Source: Lota lota | Taxonomy: Eukaryota > Chordata > Actinopteri > Gadiformes > Lotidae | Length of the DNA stretch: 64,000 bases | Assembly (NCBI GenBank): GCA_026745465.1 | Contig: JACYXH010000310.1 | Location: 3,828,501-3,892,500 of the forward strand | Direction of reading: 5' to 3' | Shown here: piece by piece, positions 11,530 to 59,949 of the stretch | Numbering within the stretch: the first letter of the stretch is position 1 | How the letters are laid out: each line of letters begins with the position of its first letter | Translations under genes and position numbers: made by a program | The notes under the pieces: model-generated | The model's input: only the letters and a program-made list of their open reading frames with translations | The model's database searches: none | What the model was told of the DNA's origin: nothing

Positions 11530-14500
11530 TTTCACTATCTGTCGACTTTAGCAAAGGTCAAAGAAAAGGTGCGCGGCGCCCATTTAAAAAACCGATAACA
11601 TAGAAAAGGGTAAGTCACAGTGTGGTTTAGTTGCGTGACTATTGATATAGCTTCCTGAGTCTTGCGCTACTGATGAATCGTAAAAATCAGGTCAAATAAA
11701 GAGGTAGCTGTAGCACTCACCAGAAGTAACCCACACATCAATTGGAGTGCCCAAATCGAGGAGTTCTCTGCTTCTCTTTCACACCCTTTGCCCAAATTAC
11801 CACAACAGTTTTTGCAACATACTGTACATAGTGAAAATATCCTTATAATGTAAGGCTGTGCGTGATTGGACGCTCGCTTGAGGGACAGACAAAACCCGCC
11901 ATACAGAGGTCGCATTACAATCGAGCATTGTCCGGAGACAGCGAGATTAATGAAACGTCTTCATAATGTTTGGTATATGTAGGCTGCATTTAGGCCCATA
12001 TTATACAATAGACAACGTGCCAAACAACAAGTGAAATTCATTGACGAATGAAAGTTATGTCGTTCCGCCTCTAAAGTCTCTCACTGGTGCCCGTTGACAA
12101 GACCGATGTCAATATCACTACATGTTCTAGTAGCCTACAAAATATAAAGCTTTCCCTTTACTTTATTGCCTCGACTCATTAGACCGATCATTTATGTTTG
12201 TAAGCTTTGCAAACTTGACAGAAGAACACCATTGAAGAAGCGGTCTGATCCATAGGCTTTTGCAATAATAGGTCTCCTGTAAACACGATAAGCACTGCAT
12301 TTGAAAGTCAGGGTCACATTTTTCGTTAGACTTTCAGTTAGACCAAAGTAGGATAAAGTCAGCTATAGGCTACAACTGATCCGACCTGTTTTGACATGTA
12401 TTTTAACATATCGTTTGGTAACCCATTGTCCATAGTCATGTGATGCATGATGTTTCTTATAAAATGAAACCAAAACAAGAATTGATCCATCTACCAGGAT
12501 TTAACTTTCTCACTGATCCCCTTAACATAAACTGATACTGGCAAGTGGCTCACTGAAACTCATTTGATTGACACACCTATATCCTTTAGTGGCATGCATC
12601 CAACTTGTGTGTCAAAAATGCATACTACTAACACGTTTGTATCCAACATGTTTGGTTTTGGCATTGGGGATAACCATTGTGTATATAGTCTTACTTTAGT
12701 TTAGATTGGTCCAAGCCCAACGTAGGCTACTATACAAGTATCTGTTACAATATTGACCCATGATTGATAATGAGATGTAGGTACTTCATTCAACCAAATG
12801 GGAATTCTCCCATATAGTTAGGTAAAAGGACAGTAATACATTTGCCCACCATCAACAAAATATAAATCAATGAAGGGGCCCATTAAAAGCTACAGATTTC
12901 CTTAGGTTTGAGTGATCATGATTATGATTATCAAGGCTTGCATCCAAAATATACTATTATAATAATAATAATATATTTACATTATATATATATAATATTT
13001 CATATGAATTAAATATGTACTTTACAATAATATATTATTGTAAAGTGGTAATCACTAATAGTACGCTCATTGAACGTGTTGATGTAGAAGATTAGATTAG
13101 ACTATTGTTATTCAGATTGCCCTATTTCACATGACTATTTACACTCCTCATGTGATATATACACCAAAGAAAACATTAAATTTCATGACCCATTTCATGT
13201 TAATCAACAAATTGTTGTATTCATATATTTTTTTAATAGATGCTCCATTTGAGTGTTGCTACCATGTTTTCCATGCTCCATTTCAGACCACTGGCAAAGT
13301 CAGATAATCAAAATCTTTATTTTTCAGTGCGTAGGGGGGCTTTGCATGTGGAGTCCCAGGTAAGAATGTAGTGGGCTTGGGAACCAATGAAGCTATACTT
13401 CATACAAAACTTTTGTATCAAAACTATATCTCATCTTCAGAATTTATTTCTGGCTACTTATCTAGACCTGCCCTGGCCTATTGTATAATTTCTGGTGGAA
13501 AACTTAACTATTTTAGACTGGCAAGAGCAGCTGCTGATTGATCGGCACTATTTACCCCTGTAGCCTGTTCTACATGGATGCCCTCTGGCCTTTGCTTCAA
13601 ATGATGGCCATCATGTGTGTGATAAGTAGCCTACTAACGTCTAATTAATCATGCCTTAATGACCTTGATTGGTTTTGATCAGGGCTTTATTGGAGTCGTG
13701 TTGTGATTCATTTAAACATAATATTAATCTGTCAATTTAATATTGATTTGTTACTTGGTTTGCTTTTCACGTATAGGTCTTGTTTTCTATATAGATGGAT
13801 TGAACTGAGCTGTGACTATATTTGTATGTGAAAATTGTTACAACGTAACTATACGTTTTTATTATAGGCCGAAATCCAGATCAGAAAAAAAAAACATAAT
13901 GGTAGGGTTTTTTGTGTCAGCCCATTTTATCCTTCCATGTGATACCCTTACTGTAAATCCAGTCTAGCTGGGCTTGTAGGGCTAGCTACCTTTGATGCCT
14001 CAACCAATATCAGGTGTTGTTAGGGTTGATACATTTATTTATTTTACTTCAATGGAATTCCTTTTTAAGTGACTTCGTAAAATCATTAAATATAAGTATT
14101 TGTTGTGTCATTTTTGGAGATCAGATTAGATACATTTTTATTTTGAATAGCGGTGGGGTGAAATAAGAAGGCGTTCTGAGGTTTCTGGCCTCACCAGCCC
14201 AAGAGCGGAAAGTGAGAGACACAGCACCCAGACAATAACTACAACAAATATTGTGCCTGCGCACAATGATTCATGCATTGTTGAGCTCTATAAAAAACAA
14301 GAATACAAAAATCATATATTTCGTTTTTTTATGATTCATGTCAGGCTATACAAATAAAAGAGCTTTTGATTTCTTCTATTTTTAAAACTATGACATTTGA
14401 TATTTGGAGTCTAGTGGACAAGGACAAGCATATAATAATTGATGTAAATATTATCTTTGACATTGTCCTAGAAGAAAGAGTGGCTGTTGAGCAACTGAAC

Positions 14501-15934
14501 TACAGTCATGTGAGTCACAAGATTTAACAACCTGCTTGAGACCACCTGAGGTGCATTTGTTTTCATGGATGGACCCCAACTGTGATATATGCGAGCGGCT
14601 GCTACTTGTATAACGTAAACGACTAATAAATAATTGATGTGTTAAAAGACACAGTAGAACTGCCTTCTAAGGCCACAGTAACCCTTCCAATGCCAACTAG
14701 ATTCTCTATCTTCGTCATTATTTGTGGGTTTCACGTCTATTCTGTGCAAAAATAATCAACAAATGAGTGAATCCAGATTGTAAGCAACGTTGTATTGACA
14801 ATGTATGCAATTCAATAGCACGAGGGGGGGGGGGGAAATTTTATTTTTGCCATGTTGATAGACTTCAGAATTATGACATCATAATCCCCCTGTGCTGACA
14901 TAAGGGGTTCTTCAACATACCAAAACATACCTTTTATGAAGTTACATATCAGTTGGTGTCAGAGGCACTCACACATGGACCATGTAAACCCTCAACAACA
15001 GAAACAATCTTGATAACATGGACAGCCTACACCTCTGTTTCTGCATGCAGAAAAAATCATTTGTGATGCAGTCTGCCTCTACGGTTTTGTCTTATTCATG
15101 CGCCCTGTTTAAGTTGCTGTGCAAATCAACAGTGATTTGCAATTCTAAATTATTTATTCAATTCTACTTGGGCCGTAAACAACTAGTTGAGTCAGATTAG
15201 TAATATGAGAGAAAATGTATCAATTAATAATAATGATAAACAATTGATTACTAACTTAGTCACAGAAAATATCCAACATTTTCTGCTTAAAGCTTCATTT
15301 CAAACCCATAGGCTTTTCACAGAATAACGTCAGGGGACATGCATGGCCATGTTTGGAAAAGTGGTTAGGCTGTGTAGGAGGACAAGCTTTAGAAGCATTA
15401 AAATGTATAGTCTCTTTAAAAAAACAGAGTTACCTTTAAGATGGGTGTTTTGTCAAGGTAAAAGACGAGACACACTGTTATGATGTTCAAAGCGGCTTTC
15501 CCCAAAATCAATGATCTTTGTGACCCCTGGGTTATAAGCAATCCCAAGCACATGGCTTTAGATCTTAGGATATGGCTTGGGAATATAAAGTATATTGAAT
15601 CAACCAAGAAATCTGCATGTATTGTATGCATTATAACTAAAGGTATCACATGGATGACTTTCCAGTGTGAGAAGTTGGATAATCTTAGCTGACGACTGGA
15701 GGTGCTAGAGAAGAGGGAAGTAGCTGATCCTCACCTGAGTGGTTGAAGAAGCCCATGAGGTCATCCCCTCATGCAGGTTATTTCTTTACACATTATGGGT
15801 TTAAAATATATATGTATATATTTTAAGCAAGAACACGGGAACCTTAATTTCTTATCATTATTCACTGATATGACCAATTACAAGCATCTTGATGCTATTT
15901 GTCTAACTTACATAGCATTTTTTCCTCAACTCAC
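11530..15934. other. spacer between bbx and dlg2, no gene seen
   Basis: AT-rich with many short simple runs, including a poly-G run at 14825 and palindromic AT sequence at 13020. ORFs are short and without coding character. The first several hundred bases are CpG-richer and probably belong to the bbx promoter region. Confidence 0.45.
13020..13045. repeat. perfect AT-rich palindrome
   Basis: The 13-base arm ctttacaataata is followed directly by its exact reverse complement, giving a 26-bp perfect palindrome able to form a hairpin. Confidence 0.85.
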
Positions 15935-16062
15935 CACATGAGGTCAAAGGTGATGCAGGCATGGTTCCGGAAGTGGGAGTGCTCCTGTATATGGAAGACT
16001 TCTGCAGTGTCATCCTTGTAGTTCATTCTCAGCACCTCCAGAATTGTCACCTCTGCCATCAC
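15935..16062 (-). pseudogene. orphan DYRK-family kinase-like exon
   Basis: Minus-strand reading gives EVTILEVLRMNYKDDTAEVF, then HIQEHSHFRNHACITFDLM before a gtgagt donor. It resembles the class II DYRK kinase N-lobe (EVKILDALRRKDKDNT, then FRNHFCITFELL in DYRK4 as I recall it), covering helix C to the hinge. The upstream side runs into a stop and the acceptor (aaactgatgag) is weak. No glycine loop, HRD-type loop or other DYRK exon was seen nearby. It is probably a relic or transposed fragment; a real exon of a very spread-out gene is less likely. Confidence 0.5.
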
Positions 16063-16689
16063 CTCATCAGTTTACCTAATGATATTTGGTTTGAAGTCCA
16101 TTGATGGTTTAATGACAAGGAGTGATTGATTGACTGATTGATTGATTGAATGACTGAAGGGTCTCAAGGGCCATTTCAAGGTAAGCGGTTTACAGTACAA
16201 GAACAATGTAATGACAATAAGAACAAGAGACGGCATCATTAATCAAGGCCTTTCGACAATAAAAACATAAAAACATCAGGTTAAGGCTTACCAGACTAGG
16301 CCAACATTATAGTTGGCAACATTGTATTTAATGAAAGTGCAAGTGCAGAATTATTGTATTGGTATATGCGACGGCCATCCCTATTACAGTTTGTTTTCAC
16401 TGTCCTGATAACTACTGGAATGAAACCAAACTTCCGTCCTCCATGAAGGGTCTCTAAGCAAACTTCTGGTGGTGGCTTCGCGGTGTGAATACCTGAGGAC
16501 AGAACCATAGCTGCCCTTACCCATCGACTCCAGAACCTCATAGCAATCGGTGATGTGGTGTTTGATAACCTTAATTTAAAAACCTGATTTATCACAGAGA
16601 TCCAACTGGGGACAATTACATCTTTGGTGAGATGTGGTCGTGTAGCATCTCTCTTGGGCTATACCATGTGCACTTCGTAGTACTATGGG

Positions 16690-16815
16690 TGCTAGGGAAT
16701 TCAGCTGCTCATCACCCAGGGCTCTGGAACTCTCTCCATCCACACATCCGCAAAGCAGACTCTGTTACTGCTTCTAAATCTCTTGAAAGAACCCAACTGT
16801 TCTGCGCCATAGTTA
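16690..16815 (+). mobile_element. LINE 3' tail fragment (reverse-transcriptase ORF end)
   Basis: Plus-strand translation contains NSAAHHPGLWNSLHPHIRK followed by ADSVTASKSLERTQLF. It resembles the C-terminal end of fish non-LTR retrotransposon ORF2 (consensus-like AAPKLWNSLP...FKSRLKTHLF). It is short and degenerate. Confidence 0.6.
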
Positions 16816-19800
16816 AAATGCATGATTATTCTTATTCTTAATTGAGGCCTACCACAAATGAACTAGAACGAGCACAATGCAGATGTGGCCATTAGTTAAA
16901 CAAGTTGATGTAGAGTAGTTTGTTTGAACTACGTCAAACCTGCCCCATCTTTGCACACGACTACCCAACCTGCCCAGTTTCAGAAATGTGACCCCGAGGG
17001 CGAAGACACGTTGTAATCCCGCCCTCTTGTGGATGAAGTCGTCACTGTTTTCTCAGTTTGCCTTTTATGACGCTACAATGCTTATTCTGAGTAGTTCTTC
17101 AAAATGCTTTTGTTTTACTCTGCCTCCAAATGCACCAAACATTTAACAGTGAAATATATAAGATATGCTAACAAAAATGCAGACAAAGAATGGCTAAGAA
17201 TCATTTCACTTTGTCAGGCACACACATTCACATTTTGCCTGATGAGTTTTGTGTTTTATATATATGTTGATTATAACGGAGCAGCATTTTAAATAATAAC
17301 CAAGGATAAAAGGGAGAGAGAAAGATAGAGAGGTCAGCGGGACAGATCGAAAGAAAAGATTCAAAGGCATTTAAAAGTATTTTGCATGTTTAATGTCCAT
17401 TTCTCTTTAAAATAAGGTTGCTGTAGTAAGGGCTTGTATACAGCAAATGCTCTTAAAGTAGTATTCATCAAAGCATCCAGAAGTGCATACAACAGAGAGC
17501 AGAGACAACCTCAGTGTTTCAAACGCTTTCACTGAAAAGATGCAAATGTCCAGAATAAAAAGAGACAAAATCATATAATTCCTTTTGTTTTGCTGTTTGT
17601 TTTTTGTCAAGAAGCTAAATTAATGTAAATGTAAAATGTACAGCCCTGCACGGATTTAACTATAACCACTCAGCTGAAACAATCAAACAAACAAACAAAA
17701 AGCTACAATCAAATGTGTAAATCAGATATGGCATATCGGTGCCTTGTTTTAAGTGCATTGTATCTTGATATTGAACAGACGTGAAGGTTTAAAGAACAAA
17801 ACAAAACCAAAAAACAACATCCATGTAATTAAAAGCAACAAAACCAAAACAGGTAAAAAGGTGGCCTTCTATGCTGAACTCTGGCAGGGTTTTGCTGAAC
17901 GTGTTTCATTGTAAGGTGTTGAGAAAATACCATTATATTCCTACTGCAAAATAATGTAATGTAATGTACTGCATCTAGAACAACCCCTTATCAAACAGCC
18001 TTCAAGCAAAGAAAATTTACTTCAACAACCAAACTCAAAACAAAAGCAATCATTATTTTTCTTGAACAGCAGACAACAAAACTGTTGCTGAATTGTTTCG
18101 TCACAGAATATTTGTAAACATTTCATGTGAACATGTTTTTAAATATATTCTCAGCAAGTGCAATTTGCTCGCAAAATATTAAAGAAGTGCTATTGGCACC
18201 ACCGTTTTCTATTTGTTTTCTATTTACCACTTCAACTGTTTTTTCACAGGCCTTGCACTTTATACAAAACATGGAAGTATAGAAATCTGCTCTCGTGTCA
18301 TTTTAACTCCACGCAACACCACCTCTTGGTCCTTCTATGCTAGGATTGCCCACTCATGTGCAATACAAACCCAGTGGTTGGAAAATCCAAATGGCTGATC
18401 TAGCCATATTTATCCACTGTGATGGAAGAGTGGACAGCAAACAGCAGCAGATTCAGCTGGCCGCTAACGTTGTACCGTAAAGTATGAGTGCAATCCATAC
18501 ACCCAAAGGTTCAGAACACAGGAAGTGACACAACACAGCATTCAGTGGAAGAATAATAATTGAGTATGCTCCCACCTCCTATGTCCAAATACAATAAACG
18601 TGTTGGTTTAGAGTGGGAATTATCCTTTCTTGGTTACAGTAGGCCTACACGCTCCTGATTAATTAAGAAAATGGGCTATTATTTCACCCATTCATCATAA
18701 GCCCTGGTTTACTTTGTAAAATAAAAGGACATTACAACGAAAAAGGTCCTAAGGATAAACCAGACAAACACACCATCACCACCAATGTCATCTTTCTCAT
18801 GAATAAATATCTATGCATTATATCCTGCATGTCATAATTGCTTGTTTAAAAATGTTGCCAAACTATTGCTGGAAGTGAAAAACCAAACAAATGGGTGAGC
18901 TAATTCTGATACACACATTGTTAAATTAATTCACTATAAGCAACAACAGAGATAATTTCTTTTTTACATAAAAGTGTAATAAACAGGAATAATGGTGTTG
19001 ACCTGATATAATATACTTTAGGGAGCATTTTCAAATGATTAAAAAGACAGTTTTGGAAATATAATATATTGATACTGCCAAGGAATAAACTATCGTGAAA
19101 TAACTTTTAAGATGCTGCCATAACCACATGAATGGAATGGACTCTAAAATCCAAGAGCTAAAACACATTGCTCAAACAATGACTTTCAATCATCTTCACT
19201 TTCTTATGCTATTATTTGAGTTCGCAATGGGACCAGATGGGGTTAGTTTATACCGATTTTTCTCATCCTTTTTCAACCGGAGCGGGTGTGGATGCTATTG
19301 GTGTTTAGTATTTTTTGGAATTGAAAATTGTTTGAGGGGAAAAAGGAGATTGGAAAATCATTAGTCAGGTGTTCCTAAAAGATCCACACTAGCTTGCGAG
19401 TATTAGCTTGGTTATTGTATTATTATACTTATATACGGATTTAATCATTTAAGGCCCAATCCTCCAGTTTACCAGAAAACGCTTGTTGTTTTAAATATAC
19501 TATTAACTATTTAAAGTAAAGTATTTAACAATATTGCTGATTTCTTTTGTGGGGAATCTTGTGGCACCTTTAATTTAAATGTCATCCATAAAATAAGTTG
19601 TTGCCACAAACACAGTTCTCATGCATATCTGATCAAACTAAAATAGAAATAAACTTTTAACTAAACTCTGACCAAAGCTCTAACAACCTGTCACTGAGTA
19701 CAAAGCTACATCTAAATGTAATTATATTCAACCTTGGTTTTACTCAGAGCTGATACGTTCTTAAAATAAATAAAATCCTTTCTCAAGGAAGAATTACATT

Positions 19801-19908
19801 TACAAGATTTTTCATCTCGGATATAAACCTACTCTGTTAAGGCAAGTGGTGAACAATAATTTATGGAAACTGGAAGAAAATGATGCCAGACAGTACTTGT
19901 CTTGTTTA

Positions 19909-19940
19909 ATTTTGGTATATATATATACCAAAATTAATAA
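19909..19940. repeat. AT-rich palindrome
   Basis: ttaattttggtatata is followed by its reverse complement tatataccaaaattaa, a near-32-bp perfect palindrome centred on (AT)n. It may form a hairpin in DNA or in a dlg2 3' UTR transcript. Confidence 0.8.
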
Positions 19941-21313
19941 ACAATGTATGCTTTTGCATAATGGTGATGTGTTCTGATGTCATCGTGATGTAATCCCATT
20001 TTAACATAGTTTAAATTGCATCATATCAACAACAACCACACCAATCAAACTCAGTCCTACAGAACGGTGTCCACATCTAACAAATAGTGTGTGGGGTTAA
20101 TTCTAGCCTGACATCTTTTAACTGAATAAATTTAAAGAAGGGGGGCAGGGGGAGGTGGTTAAAGTGTTGTAAGTTTGTAATTTTCATTTGTTTTGAATGA
20201 AATCCTTTTGCGGCGTGTGACTACAGCAATGATTAAGGGCACTTTAAAAATGGCCGCTGGCTAGAAACATACCTATCGTGTTGACACATTCTGCTTAACT
20301 GGCCTTCTAAATTGAATGCAGAGGGTATTGTATTGGACACTTTGAGTCATCAGCTAGTCTAGAAGCCAGTAGAGGTCAAACAAGGCAAGCCGCTGCAGTG
20401 TAAAATATTACGAGTCTGTGTTTTATGCATTATTGACATGGCTGGACTCGAGTAACCTGTGCGTTCAGGCTACAAGAGGCCGTTATTTCAGCCTAATGAC
20501 AACAGCACCGAGATATCTTGGTTACTTGTCAAGCCCAGCAATATCATCTTTTGGAGGGTGATTATATCCTTTTGAGTGCATCTTGAGCTTTTGTTCCAGT
20601 AGCAGAAGCAGAAGGCCTGTTTCGTTTGTATCAAGAGTTCAAATTATGTATATTTTTGGAAATTATTTTAAATAAAATTCCTACACTGCTTCAATCTGTA
20701 AAGTTCCTAAAAAGTGCTCTTCATTTTCATCGCTGCACATATTTGTTCCAGAAAACAGGGTTTAATGTGGTGTTTGATTATCATCCCTCTTATGCCTATC
20801 CATCCTCATGCTTTACCAACAAACACCACTGCACTCACTACGGTCACTCTAGGACTCCCATTAAACACTATCACTATATACAATACTCAAATTAAATGCT
20901 CAGTAGATACCGCAAAGTTATATATTCAATGAATACTTCTGTGCTTTTGTGCCCTTCCCACTTAATGAATCTAAGTAGCAAAATAAAGTTCTAGTTCTCT
21001 CGCTACCATAAAGCGACAGGAGGAGAATGTTAGTGTTTCTGGAGCTCTAGTAGCCTACCGAACCATGGCCACTGACTCACCCAACCAAACCCACAGCAAC
21101 GTAACACTTCCTCTACTTTAAACCTGGGCAGGGGAGGGGGTAAAGAAACCAGTAATAACAAAACCCCAGACGAACGAGCACACAAACCGCAAAGCAAAAT
21201 GTGTGGTCCATGAGTCGTGTCCGAGGCAGACTCATTTTTCCCGCACTTGAACATCTCCAGTGTTCACGATTTGAAGATCCACAGAGTGTCGATAAGGACA
21301 AATTAACCCCACG

Positions 21314-21319
21314 TTTATT
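21314..21319 (-). terminator. candidate dlg2 polyadenylation signal
   Basis: AATAAA on the minus strand, about 340 nt downstream of the dlg2 stop codon. Only one of several possible signals in this AT-rich flank. Confidence 0.3.
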
Positions 21320-21659
21320 TTGTCACTTGCTGCATGTCGTTTCTTTCTTTCTGTTTTTGGCAAAAATAAGAATGAACTAAATATACAAACGGTTCATGTA
21401 TTCGAAGCTAAACGTTGTCTAACACTTTGTGGTATACATTCAGGAACAATCATGTTGAGAGTGAAAAACAAAAGAATAAATAAAACCCGAAAAAAGAAAT
21501 GAACAAAATGAAACAAAAAACAATATTCACAGTAATAATAATAATAATAAAACCGGTAATAATAATTATATCAGAAGACTATTCATCGCCATAGAGTTAT
21601 CGTATGTTACAAATGATCACTAGTTTCTAGCAGTCCAGAGTCCCTGCGAAGGTGGGGAG

Positions 21660-55735
<34,076 letters not shown>

Positions 55736-56159
55736 TGTACGCGAGTTCCGAATCCCCCCCCCCCAGCCCCCCTTGACACTTACTTCCTGACTTCCACTGA
55801 CTTCTTACCACACCTTTCCCTCCTGTACGTTCTCGTTTCTTTCTTCTTCTTCTTTCTCCTTTTTCGTCTATCCCCTCCCCCTCTCTAATCCGTTATGCGG
55901 GAGACGACGTCACGCGGCGTCCTCCGCTGATGAGGATAGTGACGGGGATGAATTAATGAGCCAACGGGCTATCGTAGCTGTCCGCTGGCTAGAATACATG
56001 TGGCTGTGTGAGAGCAGAACTCCTATACTGTTTGTGTGTGAGAATGAGTGAGTGAGTGTGTAAGTGAGTGAGAGAGAGAAAGAGTCTATGCGTAAATGTG
56101 CGCACAGGGAAGGCAGCAGCAGAATGATCAGATGAGGGAGAGGGAGGGTGACCAGAAGG

Positions 56160-56270
<111 letters not shown>

Positions 56271-57266
56271 GGAGGGATGGAGAGGAGTTAAGTGACTGGA
56301 TGGGGAGAGACAGAAAAGAACAGCAGGGAAAAGAGAGGGAGAGAGGCAGGGAAAGAGAAAGAACCACAGAGAGCTACAGAGAGGGGTGGTCTGCGCTCTG
56401 TGCTGTGTGTGTGTGTGTTTGTATGTGTTGCTAGTCCTGTGTCAATATATGACTCAAATGGCAGTGCTCACACTGCCAGGCAGAAGCAATCGATGCGCGC
56501 CACTGATAGGAATCGGACGGGACGGCAGGCTGGGCTGCAGATCAGAGATTCAGATGCGGCTCATCACCATGTGTGCACCCGTGATGACAGTAGTATTACC
56601 AGTAGGAACTGTACCTCCATTGCCGGGGTAATAAAGAAAAAGAGGCAGAACACCTTAAACGCACACGCGCAAAAACACACATTAATGAGGGTGATACGCC
56701 TCACCACACACACACAACACACATACACACTAAATACAAGACCAAACCAGATCACTGTGAATGTGATCGGTGGTATGTTGTTGATAATTTAGTGTTTATA
56801 ATCGAATAACCTATTAACTATGACATAATCTAATCAACAGCTTTCCTCTCCTCTGGCTGCCAGATTTCATCAGAGTTGAATGCATGTGTGGGTAAATATA
56901 TGTGTGTGTGTGTGTGATATGGAGTGTGCGGGGGCTATAACTGTTTAGATTATATTGACATGCACATGGATGCTGGCGACTGCTGTTCCCAGGCAGTTAG
57001 GAGCTCTGGATGGAGGGACATTGACAGTTGGACTGATGATCTGTTCAATTATACAATCTGTTTGATGAGGTTCTGCCGTGTTAGTGTCATCGTGTGTGTG
57101 TGTCTGTGTGTAGGGTTAGTGCATGTGTGTGTGTCTATGGAGAATAATACTTTATCACGGCCAGGCAGAGGCACTAAACGGCAGGCACAAAAAAAAAAGA
57201 GAAAGAAACAGAGAGAGAGAGAGAGACAGAGCAAAACAGCCGCAGTGGGCAGCTCAAGTGTATGAG

Positions 57267-57268
<2 letters not shown>

Positions 57269-57359
<91 letters not shown>
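57269..57359. repeat. (TG)n microsatellite, about 91 bp
   Basis: Uninterrupted TG array. Confidence 0.98.
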
Positions 57360-57361
<2 letters not shown>

Positions 57362-59888
57362 TGAGAGAGATCATAACAAGCGATGAAGAGCATGCAGGAG
57401 ACAGGGTTTGTGAACAGCTTGGTTGGACAGTCGGTTCGCTCTTGCTGTTCAATCCCTGCATTGAGAGCACAAGCACTGTGTTATTTTAGCCTATCCTAGT
57501 GCTAACATCCGTAGTTATTATATTTGCATTCATATTTATACTGGCTTGTGCGTCATATGCTCACCAAATGGAAAATCTTTTAGAAACAGTCAAGTCTGGC
57601 CACAAACACACACACAAGATCCCTATCCGACACGACTCACAAAATTCACCATATTCTCGTTCGGTGCATCTCAAGTCCAAGTGACCTCATTCTGGATTCA
57701 CTGGTGTGCAACAACATACAGCACAACCACTGGAAACATTTGAAAATGATTGTGGTGGGCATGTTGAGTGTACCACATTGCCCGTTGCTCTGTGTGTGCG
57801 TTATGTATGTGTGTGTGCGCTTGTGCACGTGTGTGCATTAACTCAACTACATCATCTCACTCTACAAGACTTCAGTCCCAGAGGCTTCAGAGATGAGCAA
57901 TGAGCAAACTCTTCTTACTTTAAATGCATCCCCATTCACCCTGCATGTTCATTGTTAATTGAGAGTAGGCAACAGAGAGATACAACCAGCTACAGCCAGA
58001 AGATGATGATTCACACCAGAAGCCAAGTGTGTGCATGTTTGGCTGCTCATGGGGTGAGAGAGATAGATTATGAAACACTGTATGTAGCACTACTGTAATA
58101 TTGTAGTATGTCGTAATATTTAAATAATATAGTATTGCCCGGTTAAAATTGTATGACGTGCAATTGTGTTGGGTGTATGATGAGAGGCAGTAGCGTCTGA
58201 TTGCCATGGTAAATACAATTAAGGCTTTTTACATTCTTGTGATAATATGCTCATTCACGGTGACATGAAACGTGTTATTTTCAGCCTCATTACAAGTCGC
58301 GATTTCAGAATAATCTCTTTAACTGCCCTTTAAATGATTTGTTCACAAACCTACTCCCCCGACTGAGCACGTACTGCCCCCTGCTTTGAGCGTGGGCCGT
58401 GTATGGGTGTGCTTTCACATGCACGACTGTGCTCTCACTCTCCATCAACCTTTTTCTACTCCGCTCTCGCTCTAACTCTTTTTACCTCTCTCCCTCTCTC
58501 TCTAGCGCTCCCTCTTCCCCCCCCCCCTTCTCACTCTAACATGTTCTTCCTCTCCCTCTACATCTCTACCCCTCTTACCTCCAACTCGTTCTACCTCTCT
58601 CTCCATCTCTAGCTCTAACTTGTTCTACCTGTCTCTCTCCCTCCCCACCTCTATATTTCTCACTCTCTCTCTCCCTCTCTCATCACTTCTAATACCATTT
58701 CAGTCAGATAGTGTTTTGAACCCTTCACACTGGCGCGGGGATGAGCCAATCAAAGATTGACAGGTCATTTACTGTGTCCGCAGCACTTGACTGAACATCT
58801 CTATTAGCCAGCCAGACCCCTGTCGCTAAGGGAGCCCTGCCCTCGCATGTTTGGCAAATGTAATGCAATAAAGAAGGCACACTTTCTCCTCAATTCTACA
58901 CCAAAAGAAATGTGCTCTTTGTGTTTTGATAGCACAGCTTCTCTTATACCACCCTCAATGTCTTCATCTCAACTAGTTTGTTGTGATAAAATGCTTTCTG
59001 TGGAATGTATTTCGTTTGGTGAGCGTGTTAGCGTTTATATGCATTTGATATTCACATTGTTACTATACATTTTCAATACTTTTTTGAAAACAATCATTAC
59101 TTAAGTGCAATATAATGGTACAAACGGTGGTGTAACTAAGGAAGGCCAAAGACTCAAGCATTGATTGGAGCAAATATAATGGCTTACTGCCTGCCATTAT
59201 AGAATGGAGAGCAGTTAGTGAAATGGTCATGTAATTAATGCCATTTGCCACAAGGTGTCAGTAGCAGTTCTGTTCTGAAAAATACCCTTTTAGTTCCATC
59301 AACTGTTTGCTGTTCTCTTCGTATCCCTTAAACACTATCGATCTGAATGTGCCTAAGGGAGAATTGTCCTCTAAATCCTTCTTTCCAAATTTCCAGAAAT
59401 TCAAACTTGTTAACGGAAAATATATATTTCAACAACTTCAGTCATGGGTGTTATCAAATTGTGTACATATTTTGGGGGAATCAGTGCAAAAACATATGGT
59501 AATCAAAATCATGAAACATGTACAACTGAAAAAAGTTATTTGAGTTGTACTTACTCAAATAACATGGAAGCAAAGTTAAGAAGCTTAAAACGACAAAACA
59601 GATACATTTCCGCTGTAATGTTCGACATTTTCTCTGTATAACTAATTATAACCTAATTAGATGGAGCAGAAGACTGAAACATGGTCCCGGCTTTCCCAGA
59701 GTTTCACCCTATTAACGATTCAGCAGCATTTCATCATAAACACACTTCTAACTCAGCATTTTAACCTGCACTTTGGAACTTTCTCACTGCAGCCATCATC
59801 TATGTTCAGGATGATTTGAAAGTATAAGTGTTTAAAGTGTACAACCCAGCAACACACACCTGAATCAATCTTTTTGTCTCTACATCAA

Positions 59889-59949
59889 ATGTTTAGTTGG
59901 TCCATGGACGACCAACGGCGGGAAGATCCTTACGACAGCTTTGCCGCAG
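59889..59949 (+). CDS. candidate gene, first block
   Basis: MFSWSMDDQRREDPYDSFAA, then donor gttagg in phase 1. An acceptor-like tgtttag ends at 59895, so this could instead be an internal exon starting at 59896. Confidence 0.35.

Larger units (their letters stand above)
16063..21313 (-). other. dlg2 3' flank, possibly a long 3' UTR
   Basis: AT-rich DNA downstream of the dlg2 stop (21660) with no convincing coding exon. A minus-strand AATAAA lies at 21314-21319, about 340 nt past the stop, and could end a short 3' UTR; longer forms may reach further left. Holds the 19911 palindrome and the LINE tail at 16.7 kb. Confidence 0.4.

Noticed and set aside
15755..15780. Short block reading DDLMGFFNHS before a gtgagg donor
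   Set aside because: Considered as a further DYRK exon; it does not match the expected next kinase segment.
16296..16595. 99-codon minus-strand ORF next to the LINE tail
   Set aside because: May be part of an old repeat, but I could not tie it to any family, so it is not reported as a gene.
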